Assembly: GCA_964500445.1 (NCBI GenBank)
Contig: CAZCOG010000003.1
Location: forward strand, 124,001 to 188,000
Source of the DNA: Persicitalea sp964500445
GTDB taxonomy: Bacteria; Bacteroidota; Bacteroidia; Cytophagales; Spirosomataceae
Direction of reading: 5' to 3'
Length of the DNA: 64,000 bases
Positions 45,575 to 53,913 of this stretch are shown here, piece after piece. The position numbers and the translations under genes were made by a program. Numbering within the stretch: the stretch's first letter is position 1; every line of letters starts with the position of its first letter. The notes below the pieces were generated by a model. The model was not told the origin of the DNA, made no database searches, and saw nothing but the letters and a program-made list of their open reading frames with translations.

Positions 45575-45913
45575 ATGACCAATCAGGAATTCTACGAAAA
45601 CCACCTTGATCTACTGTCAAAAGGGGATGCCGACGAGTTGGTGGAGCACGACTACCACGACGATGCCCAGATGATTCTGTTTGTGGCCGATGAACCCATT
45701 ATACTGACCGGCAAAGAAGCGCTGAAAAAGCAGCTGGGAGATTATGTAAAATACATTTACAAAGGGTTTGTGTCTTCCGAAAGACTGGTCATCACCGATG
45801 ACAGCATCTTCCTGGAAGCCACCATCGACACCGCTAACGGTCATTCCAAAGTATACGACGCCCTCTACATGAAAGACGGCAAAATCTTCCGCCACTATTC
45901 GGGGCTAAAATAG
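45575..45913 (+). CDS. SnoaL/NTF2-like protein
   Basis: A 112-residue NTF2-like barrel (FYENHLDLLSKGDADELVEH, then YHDDAQMILF, and DALYMKDGKIFRHYSG). Fourth such gene in the cluster and the shortest. The ATG is directly preceded by the aacgttat motif shared with other genes here. It lies 76 bp after the Mo-hydroxylase-like gene and 52 bp before the second DJ-1 paralogue. Confidence 0.78.
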   Translation: MTNQEFYENHLDLLSKGDADELVEHDYHDDAQMILFVADEPIILTGKEALKKQLGDYVKYIYKGFVSSERLVITDDSIFLEATIDTANGHSKVYDALYMKDGKIFRHYSGLK

Positions 45914-45965
45914 CTGACAATCCTTCCCTAAATTCTAATAACCTAACATTTAATACATTAAAATA

Positions 45966-46721
45966 ATGAGCAAGAAAATTTTAGTCCTAGCTTCTAATGT
46001 GGGCCTTTGGGCCGAAGAATTGCAGGCTCCCTGGGACGCCCTGAAAAAAGCCGGACACGAACTGACTCTGGCTACGCCAAAAGGCCTTACTCCGCTGCCC
46101 ATGGAATTAAGCATGAACAAAGACTTTGTCGATCCCATGCAAAACTATAACGTGAATCCGCCCGAAGTGGTGGACCGTTGCAATGAAATCCTCGATAACG
46201 GTGAGTGGGATAATCCCATCAAAATCGAAGACGCCAACATGGACGATTACGACACGCTGGTGCTGGTGGGTGGTCCCGGTTCAGCGCTCGACATCGTCGG
46301 TAATCCCTTCGTTCATCGCCTGTGTGAAACTGCCTACAAACAAGGCAAAATACTGGGGGCCCTATGCTACGCCGTCGGGGCGTTCGTCTGGGCGCGGGAC
46401 GAGGACACGCTGCACCGCAGCATCGCCTATGGCCACAAGCTGGTCGCGCACCCCCGTGAATGGGATTTTACGGGTAATATGAACTACCCGCTGGTACGGG
46501 CCACGGACGAAAACAAAGGTACCGATATCGTTACGCAGGGTTTTGCCTTCCCATTACAGGTAATCGTTGAAGATGCCGTTGGGCCGAATGGAAAGGTATT
46601 TTCCGACCCGACCGCTAATCGTGAAAAGCCGCAGGTACATTACGACCATCCCTTCGTCACGGCCCTGTCCGTTGAATCATCCATTGCCTTCGGTGACAAA
46701 CTAGTGGAAGTTCTTAAATAA
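45966..46721 (+). CDS. DJ-1/PfpI-family protein (Cys-Tyr elbow), paralogue 2
   Basis: A 251-residue protein with the same fold and elbow type as the 38170 gene: GALCYAVGAF, so Cys followed by Tyr. Shared segments are LVLVGGPGSALDIV and VEDAVGPNGKVFSDP ... YDHPFVTALSVESSIAFG. The two are close paralogues with different substrate-loop regions. Located between an NTF2-like gene and the FAD-subunit homologue (14-bp gap). Function inferred only at fold level (carbonyl or nucleophilic Cys chemistry). Confidence 0.87.
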   Translation: MSKKILVLASNVGLWAEELQAPWDALKKAGHELTLATPKGLTPLPMELSMNKDFVDPMQNYNVNPPEVVDRCNEILDNGEWDNPIKIEDANMDDYDTLVLVGGPGSALDIVGNPFVHRLCETAYKQGKILGALCYAVGAFVWARDEDTLHRSIAYGHKLVAHPREWDFTGNMNYPLVRATDENKGTDIVTQGFAFPLQVIVEDAVGPNGKVFSDPTANREKPQVHYDHPFVTALSVESSIAFGDKLVEVLK

Positions 46722-46735
46722 TATTCTCTCAGATT

Positions 46736-47479
46736 ATGTACGCCAGGCCTACCCAACCCAATACTATGTCACTACGTCCGCTTTCGCCCGCTGAAACAGC
46801 CGTTGAAGTGAACGGTGGCCTGCAAATTGGTGCCTCTATGACTCTGGAAACCCTGGCTCGGTTCCCGGCCGCGCAGATGTTTCCGGCGTTGCAAATGGCG
46901 TTGCGTAGTTTGATAGTGTCCAATGCCCACCGGGACGCAAAGCTGCGAAAAGTGCTGACCCGGGAAGGCGAAGTACAGGGCCTGGCAGCTGCGCTCATCG
47001 CCCTCGATGCCGAGTTATTCGTGACAGGTCCTGTCCGGGAACGAGCGATCAGCCTAAAGAAGTACTTGTCCCTGGATGGAGTAAAGCTGAATGATGATGA
47101 GATAATTACGGACTTTTTCCTGCCGAAATCTTCAACACCAAAAGCGAATTCAGGTACTAAGGAAAGCAGTAGTTACCAATCGGTCGACTATCTGCGCTCA
47201 GGACAGGCACTGTGTGGCGTAGCAGCCTGGGCCCGCAAGTCGGGTGAAACGCTGGAAGAAGTGCGGATTGTGTTGGCGGGTTGCACACAGGTTCCTGTCC
47301 CCTTGAAGCGGGTCAGTGCCGCTCTGCGGGGGAAAGAATGCACCCCCAGCCATATCGAAGCGGCTATCCGGAAATTGGGTGAAGAGCGCCTGACGCTCTA
47401 TAATCCCGAACTTACCCTGGGTAGTCATCTTTTCAATCTGGCCAAAACTTTGATCAAAAGAGCAGTAATTATGATTTGA
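46736..47479 (+). CDS. Shortened FAD-subunit homologue of molybdenum hydroxylases
   Basis: A 247-residue protein related to the CoxM/XdhB FAD-binding subunit. Clear matches are LQIGASMTLETLARFPAAQ, the MFPALQMALRSLI helix, and the C-terminal domain (DYLRSGQALCGVAAWAR, VRIVLAGCTQVPVPLKRV). About 50 N-terminal residues carrying the AGGTDL-type FAD loop are absent. The second FAD motif (normally QIRNxGTxGGN) reads NAHRDAKLRKVLTREGEV. It therefore probably does not bind FAD normally. It sits two genes after the altered large subunit, consistent with a shared loss of the electron-transfer path. Confidence 0.72.
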   Translation: MYARPTQPNTMSLRPLSPAETAVEVNGGLQIGASMTLETLARFPAAQMFPALQMALRSLIVSNAHRDAKLRKVLTREGEVQGLAAALIALDAELFVTGPVRERAISLKKYLSLDGVKLNDDEIITDFFLPKSSTPKANSGTKESSSYQSVDYLRSGQALCGVAAWARKSGETLEEVRIVLAGCTQVPVPLKRVSAALRGKECTPSHIEAAIRKLGEERLTLYNPELTLGSHLFNLAKTLIKRAVIMI

Positions 47480-47625
47480 GCAGTGGTAGTTTGTTCTCAG
47501 TCGGCGCACTATTGCGAACACTACACCCGCTACGATTTTTGAAGATCCGGGATGCTGTCGCCAGCGTTAGGGTGTCCCACTCAACTAACTCCCAAAAACT
47601 ACTTCCCCAACTACCCTCAACGTTT

Positions 47626-48192
47626 ATGAAACTAAAAGGCAAAAAAATCGGCATACTCTTCGAGGCCGACTACTTCGAAAACGAGATATTTTATTACAAA
47701 TTCCGCTTTCCCGAAGAAGGTGCCGAATTACACTTTCTAACCCGGCTTTGGGGAAATCCGAGCCTCACTTTTCACGGCCACGAGTACCGGGCCCCGATGG
47801 AGTGTCATGAGAGTTTCGAGAATATGAGCGATGAAGAACTACGCAGCTACGACGCCATCATTGTGCCGTCGGGGATGGTATCGGACCGGCTGCGCTACAC
47901 CGAAGATGTCGAGAAAATTCCGCCCGCGACGGAGTTTCTGAAACGCGCCTTCGCCGAGCCCGGCATCCTGAAAGGCATCATTTGTCACGGCTTGTGGCTA
48001 ACCGCCCCGGCGACTGAACTTGTCAAAGGACGCCCGCTGGTATGCCATAATAATCTCATTGGTGATGCCAAGGCTTATGGCGCGATCTATACCAACGAGG
48101 ATGTCGTCGTGGATGGTGATCTGGTCACGGGCCGATCGGGTGGTCACGCTCATCTGTTTGCCAGTAAGATTATCGAAATGCTCTCGAAGTAA
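47626..48192 (+). CDS. DJ-1/PfpI-family protein (Cys-His elbow)
   Basis: A 188-residue PfpI-type protein with the canonical elbow KGIICHGLWL (Cys followed by His), the acidic ADYFENEIFYYKF start and the terminal GRSGGHAHLFASKIIEML. This form matches PfpI/YhbO-like glyoxalase III or deglycase-type proteins. The frame is open back to 47476, but the upstream part shows no homology and the ATG at 47626 follows the aacgttt motif, so that start was chosen. Third DJ-1 superfamily gene of the cluster. Confidence 0.85.
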   Translation: MKLKGKKIGILFEADYFENEIFYYKFRFPEEGAELHFLTRLWGNPSLTFHGHEYRAPMECHESFENMSDEELRSYDAIIVPSGMVSDRLRYTEDVEKIPPATEFLKRAFAEPGILKGIICHGLWLTAPATELVKGRPLVCHNNLIGDAKAYGAIYTNEDVVVDGDLVTGRSGGHAHLFASKIIEMLSK

Positions 48193-48231
48193 TGTCTCTG
48201 TAAATCAAGTCTTATACAAAAATCCTCCACC

Positions 48232-48642
48232 ATGAAAACGTCATTTTTTCATATAGCCGTCACGGTTAAAGATTTGAAAAAATTTGAGGCCTTTTATGCC
48301 AAACATTTCGGCTTCGCACGGGCACGGGTCATCGACCTGGGTGACGATGCCGAACTGGTTTTTCTTAAAAATGACGAGGGCTTTTACCTGGAAGTATTTC
48401 CTCCTGAAGAAGAAAGACCCTGCGAAATGGCCGGCGCCGACGGCCCGCACTATCCCGGCCTGCGCCACATCGCCTTTCAGGTGGAGGACGTGGATGCCAA
48501 ACTGGAAGAAATGGGGGAGGATGCTGTCCTCAGCTTAGGCCCACTCCGTTTCGACGACTTCATCCCCGGCTGGAAAACCGCCTGGCTCAAAGACCCGGAA
48601 GGGAATATCGTAGAGATCACACAAGGGTATGCGGATGAATAG
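48232..48642 (+). CDS. VOC-superfamily (glyoxalase/dioxygenase-like) protein
   Basis: A 136-residue single-module VOC protein. It has the paired beta-alpha-beta-beta-beta repeats: FFHIAVTVKDLKKFEAFYAK with the first His, LEVFPPEE with a Glu, LRHIAFQVEDVDAKLEEMG with the second His, and the DPEGNIVEITQ end with a Glu. A metal-binding lyase, isomerase or dioxygenase is likely. Its place beside the DJ-1 and MBL genes fits carbonyl or dicarbonyl handling. Confidence 0.87.
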   Translation: MKTSFFHIAVTVKDLKKFEAFYAKHFGFARARVIDLGDDAELVFLKNDEGFYLEVFPPEEERPCEMAGADGPHYPGLRHIAFQVEDVDAKLEEMGEDAVLSLGPLRFDDFIPGWKTAWLKDPEGNIVEITQGYADE

Positions 48643-48653
48643 GCCCTGATGCT

Positions 48654-48708
48654 GGATACTGGATTTGGGATACTGGACTAGCAAGCACAGTCGCCAAATC
48701 CAGTATCC
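48654..48708. repeat. Inverted repeat in cluster gap
   Basis: The 13-mer ggatactggattt (48654-48666) is perfectly complementary to 48696-48708. More partial copies of the same word follow to about 48780, in the gap before the AGE-like gene. Confidence 0.75.
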
Positions 48709-48799
48709 ACCTTCAAAACACGGATTGATCCGTCCTACTGCAATGTCCAGAATCTAGTATCTAAAATCCAGTATCTAATTTAAAAACTCAAAAAACGTT

Positions 48800-50626
48800 A
48801 TGAAAATTGACTTCACCTTTTCAGATACCATCGCGGGCTATGTGACCGAATACAAACCGGACGAACGTTGGTTTTCGCTCGAAACTTCCGACGGCCGACC
48901 TTTCAAGGTCAACATGACGCCCTCGCTTTATGCCCGCACCACGCGAAACCTGACCGAGGGGTATCAGGATGCATCTGGGCAGATGAATGAACTCTTATCC
49001 ACCAAAGGACAACACATATTTGTATACGGTACTTTCTATCCCGGTCAGGAAACGTCTGAGAACGTTTTTGAAGGCCAATGGATCATCTTCCCCGGTCACA
49101 AGCCGGGCGAGTACCGCCACGAAGAACCCAACTGGTGGATCGAGCAAATCAGATCTTTGGGCACAAGCTACCTGAAATGGCAATTTGACTACCCCAAGGA
49201 GCGGATCAACTACAACAACTACCGCACCATGCTGAATCTGGCGGGTACCAAGCACGGTGATTACTTACAGGAAACCGACACGATTTCCCGCATGGTGTAC
49301 GGACTGGCGTCGGCCTATATGCTGACGGGCCAGGATGAGTTTCTGGAAGGCGCTGAGCTGGGCACCGAGTACTTACGGGAACACATGCGCTTCTTCGACC
49401 AGGACGACGACCTGATATACTGGTACCACGGCCTGAAAGTGGAAGGGCAAAAAGAAACCAAGCTGTTGACATCAGAATTTGGCGATGACCTGGATTCCAT
49501 CCCCATGTATGAGCAGATTTACGCCCTGGCCGGACCTACCCAAACCTATCGCCTGACGGGTGACGCCCGCATCCGCTATGACATTGATAAGACGCTCGAT
49601 CTCTTTGAAAAATACTATAAAGACCACGACGGCGAAGGCTACTATTCGCACATCCACCCGATTTCGCTGAGTGCTAAGGAAGAGTCGCTGGCCCACAACA
49701 TGGCCCGCAAAAACTGGAACTCTGTCGGTGACCACGCTCCGGCTTACCTCATCAACCTGTACCTGGCGACGGGCGAACAGGCCCACGCTGATTTTCTGGA
49801 ATATACCTTCGACACCATCACCAAGTACTTTCCTGATTACGAAAACAGTCCCTTCGTGCAGGAGAAGTTCTTCGATGACTGGAGCAAAGACCAGAGCTGG
49901 GGCTGGCAGCAGAACCGCGCCGTGGCCGGTCACAACCTCAAAATTGCCTGGAACCTTATGCGGATGCAGTCGCTGAAATATAAGGACTCGTACCAGGAAT
50001 TTGCCGAGAAAATCGCCGAACTTATGCCCGATGCAGGGTCTGACCGGCAGCGGGGCGGCTGGTACGACGTAGTAGAGCGCGAAACCATAATCAATGGTCA
50101 CAATGCTTTCGTGTGGCATGACCGCAAAGCGTGGTGGCAGCAGGAGCAGGCCATTCTGGCCTATATGATTCTGCACGGAATTGATGGCAAGGAGGAGTAC
50201 CTGAAGCATGCCCGAGAGGCGGCGGCCTTCTACAATGCCTTCTTCCTGGATACGGATGATGGTGGCGTTTATTTTAATGTCTTCGCCAACGGTATGCCCT
50301 ATCTGCTTGGTACCGAGCGCTTCAAGGGAAGCCACTCGATGAGTGCTTACCACAGCATGGAGCTTTGCTTCCTATCTACGGTATATGTCAACCTGCTCAT
50401 CACCAAGACGCCCACCTACTTCTACTTTAAGCCCTACCCGAATGCTTTCGAGAACGGCATTCTGCGTGTATCACCAGACATCCTGCCCGAAGGCAGCATC
50501 AGCATCACCGAATGCTACATCAACGACGAGCCTTACGACAACTACGACGCCGAAAAACTGACCGTTACGTTACCGAAAGGTGAAGAGCAGGTGCGGGTGA
50601 AAGTACTGTTAACGCCGAAAAAGTAA
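48800..50626 (+). CDS. N-acylglucosamine-2-epimerase (AGE) family protein, extended
   Basis: A 608-residue protein with an (alpha/alpha)6 barrel of the AGE/cellobiose-epimerase superfamily in its middle (about residues 130-520). Seen are AVAGHNLKIAWNLMR and WWQQEQAILAYMI, counterparts of the family's His and Trp-Glu motifs, and an HDRKAWW stretch. It is longer than usual AGE enzymes (about 400) through an N-terminal beta domain (about 1-110) and a C-terminal beta domain (about 540-608). No signal peptide. It closes the cluster and may act on a sugar-derived keto compound. Confidence 0.75.
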   Translation: MKIDFTFSDTIAGYVTEYKPDERWFSLETSDGRPFKVNMTPSLYARTTRNLTEGYQDASGQMNELLSTKGQHIFVYGTFYPGQETSENVFEGQWIIFPGHKPGEYRHEEPNWWIEQIRSLGTSYLKWQFDYPKERINYNNYRTMLNLAGTKHGDYLQETDTISRMVYGLASAYMLTGQDEFLEGAELGTEYLREHMRFFDQDDDLIYWYHGLKVEGQKETKLLTSEFGDDLDSIPMYEQIYALAGPTQTYRLTGDARIRYDIDKTLDLFEKYYKDHDGEGYYSHIHPISLSAKEESLAHNMARKNWNSVGDHAPAYLINLYLATGEQAHADFLEYTFDTITKYFPDYENSPFVQEKFFDDWSKDQSWGWQQNRAVAGHNLKIAWNLMRMQSLKYKDSYQEFAEKIAELMPDAGSDRQRGGWYDVVERETIINGHNAFVWHDRKAWWQQEQAILAYMILHGIDGKEEYLKHAREAAAFYNAFFLDTDDGGVYFNVFANGMPYLLGTERFKGSHSMSAYHSMELCFLSTVYVNLLITKTPTYFYFKPYPNAFENGILRVSPDILPEGSISITECYINDEPYDNYDAEKLTVTLPKGEEQVRVKVLLTPKK

Positions 50627-50638
50627 GTCCAATTCAAA

Positions 50639-50731
50639 GTTCTTGGTTCTTAGTTCGAAAATAGAGAACAGATGAACAGAGAACGGTACCAAACCGCTAG
50701 AACTAAGAACGCAGAACCACGAACCAAGAAC
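50639..50731. repeat. Nested inverted repeats before STAS gene
   Basis: Two overlapping 11-mers, gttcttggttc (50639-50649) and gttcttagttc (50646-50656), are perfectly complementary to 50721-50731 and 50700-50710. The structure lies directly before the STAS gene and could fold into a long imperfect stem. Confidence 0.75.
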
Positions 50732-50739
50732 GATTTATC

Positions 50740-51072
50740 ATGAAAGTTAACATCAAAACAATACAAGACATCACTGTCATCGAGGCTGAGGGTAACATCG
50801 ACAGCCGCACCGCCGGAGATTTCGAGAAGGAGACTGTCGCCGCCACCCAGGGCGAAGACAAGATCATCATCGATCTTTCTCAGGTAGAATTCCTGTCGAG
50901 TGCGGGACTACGTTCGCTGCTCATGCTCTACCGACAAGTGAAAGCCCGCAACGGCAAGATCGTCCTCGTTGGGGTTTCGGAGGAAATCCAGGACGTGATG
51001 GAAAACACGGGTTTCATCAATTTCTTCACCCTAACCGAGCTTCTCGAAGACGGTGTAAAAGAATTAAGCTAA
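50740..51072 (+). CDS. STAS-domain anti-sigma-factor antagonist (RsbV/SpoIIAA-like)
   Basis: A 110-residue single STAS domain. The phosphorylation region reads FLSSAGLRSLL, with Ser54 aligned to the phospho-Ser of SpoIIAA. The VIEAEGNIDSRTAGDF strand-helix opening is typical. When unphosphorylated such proteins bind a kinase/anti-sigma partner. Its stop overlaps the GlgX start (TAATG), a strong sign that the two are made together. Confidence 0.9.
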   Translation: MKVNIKTIQDITVIEAEGNIDSRTAGDFEKETVAATQGEDKIIIDLSQVEFLSSAGLRSLLMLYRQVKARNGKIVLVGVSEEIQDVMENTGFINFFTLTELLEDGVKELS

Positions 51073-53267
51073 TGGCAACTGCAAAACCAAAAAGTACCAA
51101 GGCAAAGGCCAAGTCAGCCCCAGTAGAAACCGCCGTACTCGACAAGAGTATCAACGATATACGGATCGACTACTACCCGACTCACGAGCATCAGGGGGTG
51201 AAGTTCCGGCGGGGGCATGCCATGCCCTTCGGAGCTACCACCGTGCCGAACGGCGTCAATTTCAGTATCAGTTCCAGCGCGGCGACGGCCTGCACGCTCG
51301 TATTGTTCGACCGGGGTGCCGACCAGCCTTTTGTGGAGATTCCCTTTCCTGATGAATTTCGGGTAGGAAATGTGTATTGCATGATCGTCTTCGACCTCGA
51401 TGTCGAACGCCTGGAATACGGGTACCGCATGGATGGACCTTTTGCACCAGAATTGGGGCATCGGTTTGATAAAAACGTTATTCTGAGTGACCCCTACGCC
51501 CGCTCCCTTGGAGGCCGCGATACCTGGCTGGCCGAACCCAACTGGGACGATATTTATCCCTACCGTTCGCGGCTGGCGTTCGAAGACTTCGACTGGGAGA
51601 ACGATCACCCGCTGGAATACCCGATCGAAGATCTGGTGATATACGAAATGCACGTGCGGGCTTTCACCAAGCACGAAAATGCCAAGGTGAAAAATGGGGG
51701 TACTTTCAGTGCCATCAAGCAGAAGATTAAGTACCTCAAAGAGCTGGGTGTCAACTGCATTGAGCTGATGCCCATCTACGAGTACGACGAATGGGAAAAC
51801 AGTAAGCCCAACCCCGTGACGGGAGAAATGCTCGTCAATTTCTGGGGATATAGTACGGTCAATTTCTTCTCGCCCAAGGCGGGCTACGCCGCCACCGGGA
51901 AGTTCGGCATGCAGGTGGACGAACTGAAAACAGTCATCAAAGAGCTGCATAAAAATGGCATCGAGGTAATTCTGGACGTGGTGTTCAACCACACCGCCGA
52001 GGGCGACCACCGGGGCCACACGATTTCGTTCCGGGGCATCGATAACAAAACCTACTACATGCTCACGCCGGAAGGTTACTACTTCAACTTTTCGGGAACG
52101 GGCAATACGCTGAACTGTAATAATCCCGTAGTGCGGGATATGGTACTTGATTGCCTGCGCTACTGGGCGGCCGACTACCACATCGACGGCTTCCGCTTCG
52201 ACCTGGCGGCCATCCTAGGCCGGGCGCAGGACGGTAGTCCGCTGAGCAATCCGCCGCTGCTGGAATCGCTGGCCTACGATCCGATTCTGGCCAAATGCAA
52301 GCTCATCGCCGAAGCCTGGGATGCGGGCGGACTGTATCAGGTGGGTACTTTTCCGGCCTACGGGCGATGGGCCGAGTGGAACGGCAAGTACCGCGACACG
52401 CTCCGTAAATTTCTGAAAGGTGACGAAGGACAAATCGGCGAGATGGTGCAACGTATTCAGGGCTCGCCCGATCTTTACTACTACCGGGGACCTACCGCCA
52501 GCATCAACTTCATTACCTGCCATGATGGTTTCACGCTTTACGACACCTTTGCCTACAACGAAAAGCACAATGAGGCCAACGGCGAGGATAACCGCGATGG
52601 GGCCAACGACAATAACTCCTGGAACTGTGGCGCAGAGGGTGAAACCGACGACATCGAAATCAACTTCCTCCGCCGCAAGCAGATCAAAAATGCGTTGGCT
52701 ATTCTGCTGGTGAGCCAGGGCGTGCCGATGATCCTGATGGGCGACGAAATGGGCCGCACCAAGCACGGCAACAACAATACCTACTGCCACGACAACGAAC
52801 TCAACTGGCTCGACTGGTCGCTGTTGAAAAAAAACCAGCACCTATTTGAATTCACCCAGAGTCTGATTCGCTTCCGCAAGGCGCATCCGGTGCTGCGCAG
52901 TTCCACACATTTTACGCATACCGACTACGTAGGTAGTGGCTACCAGGATATTAGCTTCCACGGTACCAATGCCTGGGCGCTGGATGGCTCCCCCGGTAGT
53001 CGCTCATTTGCCTTCATGCTCGATGGCGACCACGCCAAGCAGGGCGCGATCAAGGACGATACAATTTATGTAGCCATGAATATGTATTGGGAAGCCCTGT
53101 CTTTCGCCCTGCCGCAGCTTAGCAACGGTCGCCAGTGGCACGTATTCGTGAACACCGACATGCCCGAAAAAGAAGCCGTCAATACCCTCGGCAAGGAGCC
53201 TCGTACCGACAGCCAGAGCCATGTGCTGGTCGGGCCACGATCGGTGATGATTTTGGTGGGTAAATAG
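51072..53267 (+). CDS. glgX: Glycogen debranching enzyme GlgX
   Basis: A 731-residue isoamylase-type GH13 enzyme that hydrolyses alpha-1,6 branches of glycogen. The N-terminal CBM48 part includes GATTVPNGVNFSIS. Catalytic segments are GFRFDLAAI (nucleophile Asp), LIAEAWDAGG (acid Glu) and the CHDGFTLYD Asp. DVVFNHTAEGD is the usual region II. Length fits GlgX. Being locked between two STAS genes, with a 1-bp overlap to the first, is unusual and suggests co-regulation of glycogen use with the partner switch. Confidence 0.93.
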   Translation: MATAKPKSTKAKAKSAPVETAVLDKSINDIRIDYYPTHEHQGVKFRRGHAMPFGATTVPNGVNFSISSSAATACTLVLFDRGADQPFVEIPFPDEFRVGNVYCMIVFDLDVERLEYGYRMDGPFAPELGHRFDKNVILSDPYARSLGGRDTWLAEPNWDDIYPYRSRLAFEDFDWENDHPLEYPIEDLVIYEMHVRAFTKHENAKVKNGGTFSAIKQKIKYLKELGVNCIELMPIYEYDEWENSKPNPVTGEMLVNFWGYSTVNFFSPKAGYAATGKFGMQVDELKTVIKELHKNGIEVILDVVFNHTAEGDHRGHTISFRGIDNKTYYMLTPEGYYFNFSGTGNTLNCNNPVVRDMVLDCLRYWAADYHIDGFRFDLAAILGRAQDGSPLSNPPLLESLAYDPILAKCKLIAEAWDAGGLYQVGTFPAYGRWAEWNGKYRDTLRKFLKGDEGQIGEMVQRIQGSPDLYYYRGPTASINFITCHDGFTLYDTFAYNEKHNEANGEDNRDGANDNNSWNCGAEGETDDIEINFLRRKQIKNALAILLVSQGVPMILMGDEMGRTKHGNNNTYCHDNELNWLDWSLLKKNQHLFEFTQSLIRFRKAHPVLRSSTHFTHTDYVGSGYQDISFHGTNAWALDGSPGSRSFAFMLDGDHAKQGAIKDDTIYVAMNMYWEALSFALPQLSNGRQWHVFVNTDMPEKEAVNTLGKEPRTDSQSHVLVGPRSVMILVGK

Positions 53268-53428
53268 TTTTTTCGATGGATAGAGGGAAATTGATAATGA
53301 AAATATAAAAGTACTTCCTCAATAACTCTCTATTCTTCGTAACGAAAAGTACCCTGCCACAAACTTTAAACCGATAAATTGTACCTGACATTTTTAATTA
53401 TCCATTATCAACTATCTATTAAATAACC

Positions 53429-53764
53429 ATGAGCTTTTCAATAAAATCAGACGTAAAAGATGCGCCCGAATCCGGCAAAGTAGCGACCATTTATTTAGAA
53501 GGCGAACTGGACTCTCTTTCGGCCCGCTTATTCCAAAAGGAAATCGAAAAAGTGGCCATAGAGTCGCCCAAGGATCTTGTGCTAGATATGGAAAAACTGA
53601 GCTTCATGGCTTCTGCCGGACTACGGGTTTTAATTTTCTCTAAGCAAAAAATCGGTCCCTCGCTCAATATTTTCCTCGTTAAGCCACAACAGCCCATCGT
53701 GGATACGCTTGAACATACCGGCCTGCTGCATAGCGTCACGGTAGTTGAAAAGTATCCGGGCTGA
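53429..53764 (+). CDS. STAS-domain anti-sigma-factor antagonist
   Basis: A 111-residue STAS protein, second in this module. The conserved loop is FMASAGLRVLI with Ser62 as the likely phospho-acceptor. It lies downstream of GlgX and 149 bp before the RsbW-like gene. Together with the kinase it makes a partner-switching set. Two antagonists feeding one kinase is a known arrangement in stress-response circuits. Confidence 0.88.
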   Translation: MSFSIKSDVKDAPESGKVATIYLEGELDSLSARLFQKEIEKVAIESPKDLVLDMEKLSFMASAGLRVLIFSKQKIGPSLNIFLVKPQQPIVDTLEHTGLLHSVTVVEKYPG

Positions 53765-53913
53765 GCCAGGCGATCAGGGATAGAGAAGTCCGATTGCCGC
53801 TGGCTGAACTCTGGGGTGGCGGTGAAAGTACTTCTCTTTATTCTTCTCCAAGGCTAAAATTCATGCCGGGCCGTCGCTACGGCAACTGTAAAAAGGTACT
53901 TTCGACAAAAACA

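Noticed and set aside
47476..47625. N-terminal extension of the third DJ-1 gene
   Set aside because: The extension shows no homology, and the ATG at 47626 directly precedes the first conserved strand.
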